From Pyricularia pennisetigena (lineage: Eukaryota > Ascomycota > Sordariomycetes > Magnaporthales > Pyriculariaceae): a stretch of 64,000 nucleotides of DNA. Positions 1 through 13,592 of this stretch are shown here, piece after piece. A program made the position numbers and the translations under genes. The notes below the pieces were generated by a model. The model worked only from the letters and a program-made list of their open reading frames with translations, was not told where the DNA came from and did not search any database. The first letter of the stretch is position 1, and each line of letters opens with the position of its first letter. Location of the stretch: positions 558,001 through 622,000 of the forward strand of contig NC_043740.1 in the NCBI RefSeq assembly GCF_004337985.1, read 5' to 3'.

Positions 1-2559
1 TTTAATTGCCCGTTCGCGAACCGACCAAATTATCGACGTCGCCAATTTATTTGGTTTTAACCGCGTTTGTTATAACAGGATAATAATAATATTCGTTATT
101 AATACCTGGTCCCGTTTTAAACCCATTAAAGTCGGACGGTTAAAAAAGAAAAAAAAGCGTGCAAATCAAATTTAAATACACCTATTGGATTTGTTAATAT
201 TTAAAAATATTTTTAATAATTTGTACGATAAGGGGCGGTTCCATCGTCCTATCTTTACTAAACCCAAAATAAAAATTACCGAATTTTATCCCAAACTTTT
301 TGGCGACGACCAATAAAACGATTTCCTTAATTTTATATAAACCCAATCCACCATCGCCGATCGATTTGCTAATATGGACCGCGCAAAAAAAAAAACTTTC
401 GAGGACGCCCGCGAAAGGATCCTAGCGGCTTCCTTGGCATACTATGCGCAATTTTTTATTTTAACCAAAAATTATCCCTGGACTGGTTATTTTTCTGATT
501 CGGACGCGATTTAGGCTGCTATAAAAAAGTTGCGCCTTTTTTAAAACACTTTACCTGTCGACGGTCTAAATACCGACAACAAAATCGGTTTTAAATACAA
601 AAAAATCAAGGGCAAATACTTTTAGTCTAACTGGGATATACCTCATGCTCCTTTTAATCGCTATTAGCTACCCCATTAACTGGTTGGTAAATTATATATG
701 CATTATCCCTAATAGTTGTAACTATCGTTACAATTTTGCCCTTATTTTTGTAATTATTATTACAATCCCACCCCTATTTTTATAATTATTATTACAATTT
801 TTGTTTTTATTAAACTAATTTTTTTTTCGGTTTAAATACCCACACCTTACTAAAGTTGGAACAATTAGCTTTTAAAAATTGGCTATTAACGAACGAAATA
901 AACACAGGAAAAACGATTATTTATTTTACGGCGATTTATATATAATACATCCGTTACCAACACGACCGATCTATCCAAAATGCCGACGGATGTTTTCCCA
1001 CCTTGATTTTCGTCCCGGCCAACCTTGTTTCGCAAACATTTAAAAAAACAGTAACCAATTTCCCAACCTTCGACGTTAAATGCTACTATAGTTTAACCGA
1101 AATATGCGTTACCGATGCCCCGCGAACGGCTGCTATTTTTACCCAGGCGTAATTTTACAATACCTTAACCAAATTCGCCGCCCGCAAATTTAATCCCAAA
1201 TTTGCGGGCACGGTTATTATTACATTTTATTCGATATTTTTAATCCGAAAAATTAAACAATTGGACGAAATCCATAACGCGGAAAAAATGTTTAACCCAT
1301 AATATATAAATAAGGTTATCGATTCCAATCCTTAGCAGCGCCCCCCCCGACGTCGATAATTTCGACGATAATTCCGATATTAAAAATAATACCCAGTAAA
1401 TATTTTTTATAACAATTATTATAATTTCGTTATACTAATATATTTGTTTAAATTAAATAATTTTATTAGGAACCGTTAACGCAAAAACGGTCGGAAAGCC
1501 GACTTTTCCACGGGCGAAAACACTAAAAATATCCGGCGTCTGGTTATATATTTATTATCCGGTACCTTTTCTCAACGTATAATTGGAAACGAAATTTAAT
1601 ATTTCCGCTACCGCGAATCGATAATATACCGCGTATTTCGCCTTATCTTTTATATTAATCGGGGTATGGCCATTATTACACCGACTATTAACAAAATTAG
1701 GGATATTACTGGCCTTAATACCCTGGTTTGGGATAAAATTGCGATCCCTTTCGCCCGACCTAAAAGCTTATCCTAGGAAAATATATTTACGGTCGATTAC
1801 ATTTGGGAAAATAATGGTTATTTCGTCGTTTTTAATATCGATAAAAATACCAAAACCTCCCTACAAAAATTCGAATCGATGGGTTGGAAATGGTAGCTAT
1901 TTTACCTTCGAATTTTAAACCTTATAATTTTTACTACTATATTAAACGAAAAATCGTTAATAATTTTTAAACATACGGGCGTATTTACGGTACGCAGGGG
2001 TATAAATACCGGGTTTATTTTACCCAACGGTATAATTATTTATCCCCGTAAACGTATTCCGCCCTATAATATTATTATTAAAAAACTCCAATTTGGCCAC
2101 CGTTTCGAAAACGTTATAACAAATACCGAAACAATTTTTAAAAACATTATTACCGCATTCGTGGGCGAAAATACCGACGATATTAGTCCCGTTCCATTAG
2201 GAATTCCCATTAATACGGATATTACAACTAATAACCGCCAAACCTCGGTTTTTTTTAACATAGGTCTTATCCGCCTGCTGCAGTTTTTAGTAATTAATTA
2301 CCTTTTTTGATTAATAATCCACGCCGAGGACGATACCCGGGATGTTAATTCGGCGGAATTGGGTAAAATATTAGCGTTAAAAGGAATGGATTTTAAGGCC
2401 AAATACCGCAACGTCCGACAAAGTTTTAAAAAAAACTTATAGGAAGGAAAAACCCGCTTTAAATCGGTAATTATGGACGTTTTAATTTAATATAACGGCG
2501 ACGGTCCTTTTAGCTGGGTTTATTCGAAAACTTGCACTAATCCTAAAACGCTACCTCCG

Positions 2560-3011
2560 TGTTACGACCAGACAAGATGGGTCGGTACCAATGAGGCCAG
2601 GCGGGGTCACCCCCCTCCTAACGACACTCGACCAAAGGAAACACCGACCGACAGGAAACAGAATGATATAAAAGATTACGTGACCCCACGTGATCGCCAA
2701 AAAAACGATATAATTAATATATTACATATTAATTATAGCAGAACAAGTAATATGCGGGCTATGGGATATATTAAACATATTACACCCAAGATAACGGACT
2801 ATATAAGATACGCTTATTATTATATAAATAGATTCGATTTTAGGATTGTTTAGCAGCAATTAAATTTTAGTTAACCTCAATATTTACTTGAAAACGATTA
2901 TAATTTCACCCCAGTTATTAAAAACCCCAATTACCCAGTTAAAACGTTCAATTGCTTTAACCCACTATACTTTACCCTAAGAACAGGTTACCCGATACTT
3001 TAATCGTAACA
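2560..3011 (+). repeat. 5' LTR
   Basis: The LTR begins TGTTACGACC and ends GATCGTAACA-like (TAATCGTAACA here). It has the same length as the 3' LTR and differs mainly by C/T and G/A changes. The terminal TGTTACGA/TCGTAACA inverted repeat is visible. The primer-binding region that should follow is too mutated to name a tRNA. Confidence 0.93.
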
Positions 3012-3189
3012 TTTTAATTGCTCCTATTCAGTATTTTGCCTTAAAATATACCGAACAGTATCGCCGAAATAATGTTTTCCAACAAAACCACCCCTTAAAC
3101 CCCCTTTACCATTAACGCTCCGGCCAACGCTAACGCTTTGCGTTAAATGGTCGCGACGCTTTAAGCAAAAAATCGACAATTCCAGGAAC

Positions 3190-4420
3190 GAATAACCGAA
3201 CAAATTAATCGAACTAATAGGAACCATATTAAATACCTTTTACCATTACCCTATAATAGCACCCCAGGTACCCTGCAGGGATTTTTTACGGGAACCCGGG
3301 TTTATTTTTATTTTAACGAGGACAATTTCGATAATAACGCAGAAAAGGTTACCTACGCAGCCTCGCTATTAAAGGGCGATGCGTTTGCCTGGTTCGAACC
3401 AATTTTACGAAATTATTTGGACCACGATAAGGAAGAAAACCGTAAGGTTAAAACTAACCGCATTTTCGACGATTACGAGAATTTCGAAAAATGCCTTAGG
3501 GGAGCATTCGGTAGCCCAAACGAGGAACGCACGGTTAAGCGTAAGCTGGTACGCCTTACCCAAACCAAATCGGCATCCAAATATGCCAGTAAATTTCGAT
3601 AAATTACCGCTAAACTACCATGGGGCCCCGAAACCCTAATGGCACGCTTTTATGCGGGATTTAAAAAAAAAATTAAAAACGAATTTGTTAAAAAAAAACG
3701 ACCCGATACTTTAACCGAGTACGTAAAACTAGCAATTAAAATCGATAACCGATTTTACGAACGGAAATTGGAACGACGCGAAAAACGCAACGTGTGGGGG
3801 CCAGTTTTGCGATAAACCAATACGGGACGCAAATATTAACACTTTAAACCGTTTCGCTAATACAGTATTTCCTACGGAATATACAACGGACCCATGGATT
3901 TTAACGCGACCCAATATAAAAAATTTCGTAAAGATCCTAAAAGTGGTAAATGTTTTAAATGCGAAAAACCAGGATATATAACCAAATTTTATCCCCAAAA
4001 CATTCCGGATTTACACCCCGATTCCAAAAAACTACGAGAATTAAATACCACCACCCACTAACAGATACCACCGGATTAATACAATTTAAAAAGCTGGACC
4101 ATATATTACGACGATAATTGTATAATTTATAATAACGCAAAAATGGACGCAGGATAATACCCACAAAAATTTAAAGGCATTCGGACTTTAGTAGTAGGAA
4201 ACCGTGTATTTATTAAAACCAAACCACCGGTATAATTATGCAGGCAAAATACCAAATTACCCGAATTTACGGAATTACATATTTTAAAAAAATTAGAACC
4301 AGAACTATTGGGATAAACCCACCGCATCCGGATAATCCAACAAACCCCAACGGACGAATTTAATAACGAGTTAAAAGACGAATTTAGCGAAAAAAAATTA
4401 TATTTTTAAACCTATACAGT
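3190..4420 (+). pseudogene. Gag relic of the LTR retrotransposon
   Basis: The frame through 3,360-3,830 reads as a Ty3/gypsy Gag capsid region (GDAFAWFEP, then a lysine-rich stretch with YVKLAIKIDNRF). Near 3,948-3,995 a retroviral zinc knuckle is recognisable as CFKCEKPGY followed by a tyrosine where the last cysteine should be. Its histidine and third cysteine have become tyrosine, both explained by single C-to-T or G-to-A changes. Several in-frame stops make it non-functional. Confidence 0.75.
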
Positions 4421-5879
4421 GCAGCAAGGGAAAATAACCCTTATATATATAAGAAGAAATTTATCGATTTATACCGAAACGACCAATTAGTGCAATTTCC
4501 CGGAATACCATTTCGAATACAAATATAAAATCCTATAGGATTAATCGATCCAATTTTCGGAAACCACCCAATTTTGGATACCAAACATCCCAAACATACA
4601 GAAATCTTTTGGGTAAAATGTTTTCGAAATAATTGCGGACTGCATTTTAGCAGAAAAATAGTCCACGATTTTTTCCCACGACGACGTAAAATAATAGGCA
4701 TCCACGAAATATATACCACCATTAAATTACCCAATTGGGAAATTAAAATAAGATTTAATACCGAACCAGCGGTAATCTTCACCCTTTGTAACGACTACCC
4801 CATGGTATATTATAATTAAAAACAATTCCCATAGTACGAATGCACCCGAAGCATTTGCAAAGTATATATGTTAATTAAAGCACAGGTATGGTACGAAACG
4901 AAGTCACGATAACCAGGACCCGCACCCATGACCAAAATTATGTGGAACCCCAACGTTAAAAACAACGAAATACCTACAAACGCACGAAAAACGCCTGCAC
5001 TAACAGGGCACCGATTTAATAAAATTAACGTTAAAAACAGCCATACGCCCCGAAACAAAAAGAATAAGGACCCACGACGCGAGTCCAATAAGCCAAAAAA
5101 CTAGGATAGCCAGACGGTATAGGGTACCAGACGGTAGTAATAAAAACGGAATAAAAAACCCTAAACGCCACGCAAGCCACGAAGGCAGTATACGAATATA
5201 TATTCCTGAATATACGATTTAATGGAAAACTTATACGAGCGTTCCTTAATAGCGGAGCATAAGGCAATTACATTTTTCCAAAAATCGTGAAAAAACGACG
5301 AATATTTTGGCGATAAAAGGAAGAATTATATCGATTATAAACCGTAAAAGGAGAGGTAATTTTATACGGGAACGGTACCATCGAAATAGAAACCGTATAC
5401 CTTTGGATGGAAAATTATAGACGAAAGGAATAAATCACCTTGGATATTACGGAAATAGGGAACAAAAATATGATTTTAGGAATTCCCTGGTTTAGAAGGA
5501 GCAACCCCCGGATAAATTGGATTACAGGCCAAATTTAATGGGAAGAGCACCTAGTTATTGAACGATTTCCAGCACAGTAAGGTTTATACAGGAAATATAG
5601 GGCACGGAAGGATTAAATAAAACAAATGGCGTACCTATAGGAAAGACGACCAACCCCGGAACCAATATCGGAAAAAAAGCGATTATTTATAGGCTAAAAC
5701 CGATCCAATTATATAATATAAACTACGAAGGAATAGACCAAAAACGGTAAGATTTTAAAAGAATACCAAAATTATATACGATTATTTAGCTAAGAATTCG
5801 AAACAGGATTACCCGAGCATAGTCCGTTCGACCACGAAATACCATTAAAAAAAGGAACCCAACCAAAGTTCCATAAAAT

Positions 5880-8480
5880 ATACGGTTTAAATCCGACATA
5901 AATGGAAGCTTTAGACGAATATTTCGCGGAAAACCTTAAAAAAGGTTATATTAGACCATCGATATTACCAGCAGGATACCCAATCCTTTTCGTACTAAAA
6001 AAAAACGGAAAACTACGATTATGCGTGGATTACCGATAATTAAACGACATTATAATAAAGAATTGCTACCCGCTCCCACTAATAGGAGAATTTCGAAATA
6101 TATTTTACCAAATATAATGGTTTACGATATTAGACCTTAAAAAAGCATATAATTTAATCCGTATAAAGGAAGGCGAGGAATGGAAAACAGCATTTCGCAC
6201 CAGACGAAAATATTACGAATATTTGGTAATACCTTTCGGTTTCACCAACGCCCCCGCAACCTTTCAAACCATAATTAACCACGTTTTTAGGGAATGTTTA
6301 AACATTTTTGTCGTTGTTTATCTGGACGATATTTTTATTTTTTCCAAAACGTTGGAAAAATATAAGAAATACGTCCATACAGTTTTACAAAAGCTACAAA
6401 ACGCTAAACTCTTAATTAAGCCCGAAAAATACATTTTTTACAACAAGCAAATTAATTTCTTAGGATATATTATCGCCCCTGGAGAAATTAGGATAAAAAA
6501 ATCAAAAATCCAAACAGTAAAGGAATAACCCTAACCACAAAACGTAAAAAACGTTCGGGTATTTTTTGGATTCGTAAACTTTTACAAAAAATTTATTAAA
6601 AGTTACGGCGCGATCGCCACCCCATTGACCAATATGACCAAAAAGGATTTAAAATTCCAATGGACGGAACAAATACAACAAGCTTTCGAACAGTTACGAA
6701 AGGTAGTAGCATAAAAACCGATCTTTAAAATACCAAACCCAACGAAACTTTTCGAAATCGAAACCGACGCATCCGATTACGCAATCGGAGGACAATTTAA
6801 CCAACGAAACGAAAAAGGATGCCTGCATTTTTGCGTTTTCTTTTTACAAAAGTTATATAAACCAGAATTTAATTACCAAATCCACGATAAAAAATTTATG
6901 GCTATTATCCGAATATTTGAAAAATGGAAACTATAACTATCCGGAATTAAATACGAAGTATTAATTTACACGGATTATAAGAATTTAACCCATTTTACCA
7001 CCAACAAAATGTTAAATAAACGATAAATTAAATGGGCAAAATTCCTATTAAAATTCCATTTTAAAATTATTTACCGAAAAGGAACAGAAAATGGCAGGGC
7101 CGACGCCTTTAGCAAAAAACCAAATTATAAAAACATAATACCCGAGGAAACACGGAAAATCCTTACGGCAGACGACAACGGAAACTTTTTACCAGTTTAC
7201 CGAAGTTTTATAACGATTAATACGGTAATTATACCAGAAAAAATACGGAAAATCCACGAAAGCAAAGCTTACGGACACCAAAGGATTTCCAAAATATGGA
7301 AACGGTTAAAACAGCACCATAATTTTAAAGGAATACGATAAAAAGTACGAAAAGCTATTAAAAATTGCGAATTTTGCGCAAAAAGCAAATCCGCCAAACA
7401 CAAGCCTTACGGGTTTTTACAACCTTTACCAACCCCTAATAAGGCCTGGCAGACTATTACAATGGATTTTATCGTTAAACTACCACCTTCCGAAGAATTA
7501 TTTACTAAAATTAAATACGATAGTATATTAATTATAGTGGATAAGTTTACTAAATACGCCTATTTTTTACCTTATAAGGAAAATAGCAACGCCGAAAAAA
7601 TCGTTTACATATTTTTACGAATAATTGTTAGCAATTACGGATTTCCAGGAAGCATTATTACGGATAAAAATAAGTTTTTTATATTAAAATTCTGGAAATT
7701 TTTAATGGAATAGCTAGGAACCGACCACAAATTATTTACAGCATTCCACCTACAGACAAATGGACAAATAAAACGAGCAAACCAGATATTGGAATAATAT
7801 TTAAGATATTATGTGAACTATAAGCAGGATAATTGGGTACGGCTATTATTTACAGCACAATTCGCATACAACAGCTTAGAAAATAAAAGTACTAAAATAA
7901 CCCCGTTTTATACCAATTACGGATTTAACCCTACGGTATATGGAGAATTAAAAACTACGACTACGGCCCCACGAGCCGATAAACAAGTAAGCGAATTACG
8001 AAAACTCCACCAAAAACTCCAACAGGAATTGGAATTCGTACGAAGAAAAATGACCAAATACGCCAACCAGCATCGGATAAAGGGACCATCTTTCCAGGAG
8101 GGAAATAGCGTTTATTTTATTCGACGTAATATTAAAATATAACGATTAAATAACAAATTTAATTATAAGAAATTTGGACCTTTTAAAATCGATAAAAAAA
8201 TTAGTGAAACCAATTACAGATTATTATTATTAGGAATTATAAAAATCCACCCAACGTTCCACGTATTATTATTGGAATTAGCACCACCCGGCACCAGTAT
8301 ATAAAAAACAATCGAAATTAACGAGGAAGAAATATACGACGTCGAACGAATATTGGACCACAGACGCAACCACGGTAAAACAAAATACTTTATTAAATGG
8401 GAAAATTACGGACACGAAAAAAATATTTGGGAACCCTTTAACCACCTCCAAAATTGCCAAAAACCATTCCGTTAATATTA
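5880..8480 (+). pseudogene. Pol relic: RT, RNase H, integrase, chromodomain
   Basis: Reverse transcriptase spans about 5,930-6,540, with the fingers motif LRLCVDYR and the catalytic box VVYLDDIFIF at 6,316-6,345. RNase H follows at about 6,750-7,100 (ETDASDYAIGGQ). Integrase covers about 7,250-8,140: the first core aspartate is in MDFIVKLPPS (7,462), the second in ITDKNKFF, and the glutamate position reads lysine (IKRANQ, about 7,770), a loss consistent with RIP. A chromodomain lies at about 8,320-8,460 (YDVERILDHR, then YFIKWENYG and NIWEPFNHL), which in this family targets integration to heterochromatin. Domain order is that of chromoviruses. Stops and altered catalytic residues make it a pseudogene. 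Confidence 0.85.
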
Positions 8481-8600
8481 CCAAAAATTGGATTTGCGAA
8501 CAAATTAACCAAAAAAAAAAGGACGACCTAAAAAAGCACTATTTACCATTCCCAAAAGCTAAGGATCGACCAGGATTCGAAACCATATTACCAAACGAAT

Positions 8601-8990
8601 TTACAAAAAAACGATTAATATATACCAATAAACCGAAACACACGGATAAAACAATTCACCGACCGAATGCTGCGCAAAAACATTTATTTTATCCAGCAAA
8701 AAAAGATTTAAAGGATTTATTGGGAAAAACGAATCCCAAACGAAATTGGAATCCGGAAAAAGCGATTCCAAAGATATTTTAGGAAGAATTTCGGTTAATC
8801 GCCGCCGCTTTTCCTGCTCCGCTTTTTCGCGTTCCACCCGATTTAATTCCTCCAAATTATCGATACCGCGACGAACCGCTTTTATTATTTTTTCAAACCA
8901 TATTTTTTTTTGTTTACGCAGTCGAAGAACTTTTTCCTCCGCCGCTTTTAATTTAGATTTAAATTTTAAATGTTAGACCGCGATCCTATG
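8601..8990 (-). pseudogene. Antisense coiled-coil ORF near the 3' LTR
   Basis: Read on the minus strand between the chromodomain and the 3' LTR, the frame gives a highly charged alpha-helical protein. It contains KLKAAEEKVLRLRKQKKIWF, then FEKIIKAVRRGIDNLEELNR and VEREKAEQEKRRRLTE. Heptad-like spacing of leucines suggests a coiled coil. It overlaps no sense gene I can see, and its sense translation is low quality, so the antisense frame is the likely coding one. At least one stop interrupts it upstream. I recall similar charged helical ORFs in fungal gypsy elements but cannot name a family. Confidence 0.45.
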
Positions 8991-9325
8991 CAGCTGTTTT
9001 CGGGAAATACCTATAATATCGTATCGCGAGCGATTTAGGCGAATATATTCGATATAACGAAAGGAATTCCGAGGCGATATAGCGCATTTCGCGATCCCCT
9101 GCGATTCGCAAACAAAATAAAAAAGTATTTCGACCGCCGAAAAAAAAAATATAAAAAATAAATCGTTACAACGAGCGGTGGACGTGCGATTACGGGTTTT
9201 AACTACGCGATTGGATATAGCGTAAAAAAATTAACAAAAAAGGAATATGGAAACAGAAATAAGGATTAGGAAAATACAAATTATTTAAAGGTTAAAGGGA
9301 TTTGGCCAAAGAAGGGGAGACCTGA

Positions 9326-9777
9326 TGTTACGACCAAATAAGATGGGTCGGTACCAATAAGGCCAGGCGGGGTTACCCCCCTCCTAACGATATTCGACCA
9401 GAGGAAACACCGACCGATAGGAAATAGAATGATATAAAAGATTACGTGACCCCACGTGATCGCCAAAAAAACGATATAATTGATATGTTATATATTAATT
9501 ATAGCAGAACAAGTGATATGCGGGTTATGGGATATATTAAGCATATTACACCCAGGACAACGGACTATATAAAATACGCTTATTACCATGTAAATAGATT
9601 CGATTCTAGGATTGCTTAGCAGCAATTAAATTTTAGTTAACTTTAATATTTATTTGAGAACGATTATAATTTTACCCCAGTTATTAAGAACCCCAGTTAC
9701 CCAGTTAAGACGCTCAGTTGCTTCAACCCACTGTACTTTACCCTAAGAACAGGTTACCCGATACCTTGATCGTAACA
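9326..9777 (+). repeat. 3' LTR with preceding polypurine tract
   Basis: The LTR starts TGTTACGACC and ends GATCGTAACA, with the same 452-bp length as the 5' LTR. A purine-rich run (AAAGAAGGGGAGA, about 9,308-9,320) lies just upstream, in the place of the plus-strand primer of LTR retroelements. CTCCG, the target duplication, follows at 9,778-9,782. Confidence 0.93.
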
Positions 9778-11330
9778 CTCCGTCGGGCAGGGTTAAAATA
9801 GTTTATTTTATATTAAACAAATCGCCATTTATTGCCCGCGTGATCGAAATTTGCATGGAGGAAAAGAAAAAGGGTTAACGCGTCCTGGTTATAACCCCCA
9901 ATCCTTGGATTTAAACGTAAATTGGCCATATAATAATAGTTATTATAATCCCTTTCCTTCCCCACAATTATTATAACAATTATTACAATTTTTATATTTT
10001 TGGATTGTAATAAATGTTACAATAACTATTATTTTTCCATTTTTGTAACAATTGTTACAATTTTTAATATATTTGTTAATTTTTTTAATTTCATTGCTTT
10101 TATTTTGGAAAAAACCAGTTTCGGTGTGGCTATTATCCGATTAGGCCTATCCCAAACCGAACGCGATAAAACCGTTTCCGATTTCACCGATTCCAGCTCC
10201 AATTTTAACGTTTATATTTTAAATATTAATATTTCCAGCGCTGGTTTTAATTTGCACCCCAATTGTTGCACTGGCATTATTATCCCCTTAATATGGAACG
10301 CCAATACATAATTGCAAATTTGTGGTCGTTTAATTCGGTTGGGTTAAAATAAACCTGTTATTTAGCGCATTTTCGAAATGCGAGGTATTTTTTTCGATTG
10401 GGTAAAAAATCGCATGTTCCGGAAGGTTAGTGCCCCTTTTTCTACTGTTCCGGCCGTTATTAATATATAATAAATATTATTTAAATACATTACGCGTATA
10501 CGTTTCCCCAAAGTTATCCAATTTCCAATTATTAAACAATTCCTGGCGTATAAGGTAATAGCAATTATATTTTCCTGGCCTTTTAACTGCTTCGTTTGGA
10601 TAATAAAACCCCCCCAGCATTTTAATACCTTTTATTTTAACAGGACGCGTCGTATGGGCGAATTTTATTTTCGCCTGGTTTTAATATTCGTGTTAAATAT
10701 CCTTAAACAATTTAACAAACAGGATTTAATGGAAAAAACGTTAATTTTTATTTTAACGTTGGGTCCAATTTATATTAATTATTAATACCAGGAGCAAAAT
10801 GGTGGCCGTAATACGTTTATTAATTATATTAATCGTACACATTTGCCTTATTTCGATTTTACCACTATGGATTAAAGGTTTATGGTTAAATTGATAAAAT
10901 GGATTAAAAACAGCGATGGATTTTACGACGAAACCGCGACCGCGCGGGTTATCGGGGCCCCAATAAGGGATTTTAGCTCCTGGGTTATTAAACGCCGGGA
11001 AACCAATAAACCGTTTAAAAAAAGCACTTTTGGTCATAATAACGCCAATCCTTTGGCGGTCGTTATTCCGTTTTCTTTATCTATCGATTTTGGCCTTAAT
11101 TACGATAAATTTATATTCGATTCGTTAAAAAAGCCCTGCATACCCATTTTAGAAAAGGATGAGGAAAAGGACGATTCGGTCCCTGGATCGTTTACCGCGA
11201 CCCCAGCTCGGAAAAAAAGGCGTAACGCTGATAAACCCACTCCTAAAAAAACATTTAACGCTGCCAAACGTTTTCGTTTTTTTTAATCGGTTTGGGTTTT
11301 TTTGTTTTGCTTTTTTTTTGGGGTTTAATG

Positions 11331-13528
11331 CTATAAAATTGGGGGTTTTATATATATAATATTGTAACAATTATTATTATTAGGATCCGGTTTAATGGAT
11401 TTATTATTCGTGGTTAATAGGGTATTATAATAACGGTTATTACCAGGATTTTTTTTGCTGGATTTATAATTGGCGGTGGATGGAGGATATAGTTTATTTG
11501 GGTAAGGAAAATGGATAGGAAATGGGTTATTTATGCGGAAAATTTTGGAAAAGGTTATATTTCGCATTTTATTTTAGACCAAATTTATAATTGGTATTTG
11601 TTTATTTGTATTTACTGGTTTTGCGGACGCTGTTTTACCTCCGTTATTCGCGGGTGAGGTCACCGTTATTCGTCCATTTAATTCCTTTTTATAATAAAAC
11701 GATCCTCGTTTTTACCCGTTTTAGTTTGCGTAATTTGCCTTTTATCATTTTAAATTTTATACGCCTTTTTCGTCGGATTTTTCGTATATTCCGTCCAGCA
11801 AATCTCCTTTAATGTTAATTATACCACTAATATTTAAACCGTTTATCCGGTTATATCCTTCCTTTAAATTTGCCCCTATTTTTTCAATATCCGCCTAAAA
11901 TAGCACGCTATTAGGGCGTACGACTTTTTAATTAAATATTTCCAATTTATCGCCCATTAACTTTTTCAAACCCAAATATAATAAATTAGGGCCGTCGAAA
12001 TCGAAACTGGGTAATACCTCGGCCTTTTCGCTTCCCCAACTATTTTGGAATAATAAATACGTATAATGGATTATATCCTGGTTGGTTAATATTATATAGT
12101 ATTTGCTGTTAATACGTATACGGGCGATATTTTCCAATATTTTGCGCACCGTAATTGCGATTAGCCCCATCGCTGCACAATTTAGGAATGTTTTTCGCAA
12201 ATCGTGTGTGGAATTGCGGTTATTTTTAATATTTATGGCGAAACCCCTGTTAATATATTTAATTGTTAGGTTTACCGGTTTGAATCCACTCCCGGCCGTG
12301 GTATATTTTACGAACGTTAATTTTAAAATCCCGGTACGCAGCGGCTAATTTGTGACTTTTGGTCGTAATAACCAGGTTAAATATAGCATTTTAGGGCCAT
12401 AGTTTTTTGCTTCGCAACCGTAAAAAAATAGGACCAATTGCGGCATTATAATTTCTAATACGCCGTAATCTCCTTAGTGGAACGCGTTTATTATTATTTA
12501 TAAAAAATTAATTATTTGCAAATAACGGCGTTACGTGCGGAAAACGATATTAATTTTAGGTTTTATATCCCATAATCCAATACCCATTAAACCGTTAATA
12601 TAACCAGCGAATATATTATCGTAAATACGGTTTACCACGGAAATATATATATTATATAATATATCGGTAAAAACCTTTTCCAGGGCGTTTTTAAAAATTT
12701 AATCCTTATCCAATAATCCGTTTTGGATTAAAACAGCAATTATAATGCACAAAATGCGGGACCGGAATGCATTTTGTAAAAACCGTAAAGCGTGGTAAAA
12801 CTCCTTTTTATTTTTTTAAAACTGGTTATATTTCCCCAACCCTATTATATTTATAGATATAATGGGGGCGTAATATTGCCACAATTGGTTAATAAAATTG
12901 AGTTCGATATGGAAAAACGCTAGTACGGGTAATATCCATTATTTTTTATTAAAAGGTTAAAATAATTCGATATAAATTCCCTAAATAGCACGGATATATA
13001 ACGTTGTTTTTTAATCCCCATAAACGAGGAGCAGGACGGAAAAGTAGTCGAAATAATTGGGTAATAAGTTTAAAAAACGTTTAAAAAAGATTTCGTGGAT
13101 TTGGATAATTCCTGCGTATTCCCCTTCGTTTTCGGTAATGGCGGGGGTTTGGATAAGGTAGGAAGTTAATATAATTCGTGCGAGGGTAGGGTATTATGGG
13201 ATTGCTTTAGGCGTATATGGGCGGTTAGGGAATAAAAAACCACAAATTTGGTGCATTATATAATATTTGGCGCTTTCGTAATAGGTATCCGGATATTGTA
13301 AAAAGGCGGGCGTTTGCAACCATTTTTGGCGGAAAGGTACGGTGGCGTACCATTGGGATTGCGTGTATCGTTTAAATCCTGGCGTTAATATAAGGAAATA
13401 CGATGTCAAATTTTGCATTCGGTTACGTTTTCCATGTCCAAGGTCCTGTACTTTGTCCAAAAAATTGAAATTGTTATATACGAAGGATAATATTGGGTCA
13501 CGAGCGATCCTTTTTAAATTTGTTTATA

Positions 13529-13592
<64 letters not shown>

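Larger units (their letters stand above)
2560..9777 (+). mobile_element. Ty3/gypsy chromodomain LTR retrotransposon, RIP-mutated
   Basis: Two 452-bp LTRs (2,560-3,011 and 9,326-9,777) bound a 7,218-bp element, and CTCCG is duplicated at 2,555-2,559 and 9,778-9,782. The empty site is present in copy 2 of the host element (48,528-48,532, acCTCCGtcggg), which proves the insertion point. The order gag, RT, RNase H, integrase, chromodomain is that of Ty3/gypsy chromoviruses. The overall and LTR sizes are close to those I recall for the Magnaporthe element Pyret; this is a resemblance, not an identification. All coding parts carry stops and G-to-A/C-to-T type replacements, so the element is inactive. 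Confidence 0.92.
832..11286 (+). pseudogene. SNF2-like helicase relic, copy 1, split by a retrotransposon
   Basis: An N-terminal helicase half (from about 832) and a C-terminal half (10,070-11,286) flank the retrotransposon at 2,560-9,777. The Walker A region reads NTGKT at about 894-909, where the other copy has MGTGKT; ATG GGC has become ATA AAC, the change RIP would make. A DEIH box (SNF2 DExH motif II) lies near 1,264. The second RecA lobe shows the stretch LNINISSAGFNLHPNC followed by LQICGRLIRLG, which resembles SNF2 motifs V and VI. In-frame stops are frequent. The basic C-terminus ends at 11,286, only 45 bp from the end of the convergent DUF6589-like gene. Established knowledge: this motif order is SNF2-family. 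Inference: the gene is a cargo or transposition helicase of the element. Confidence 0.65.
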
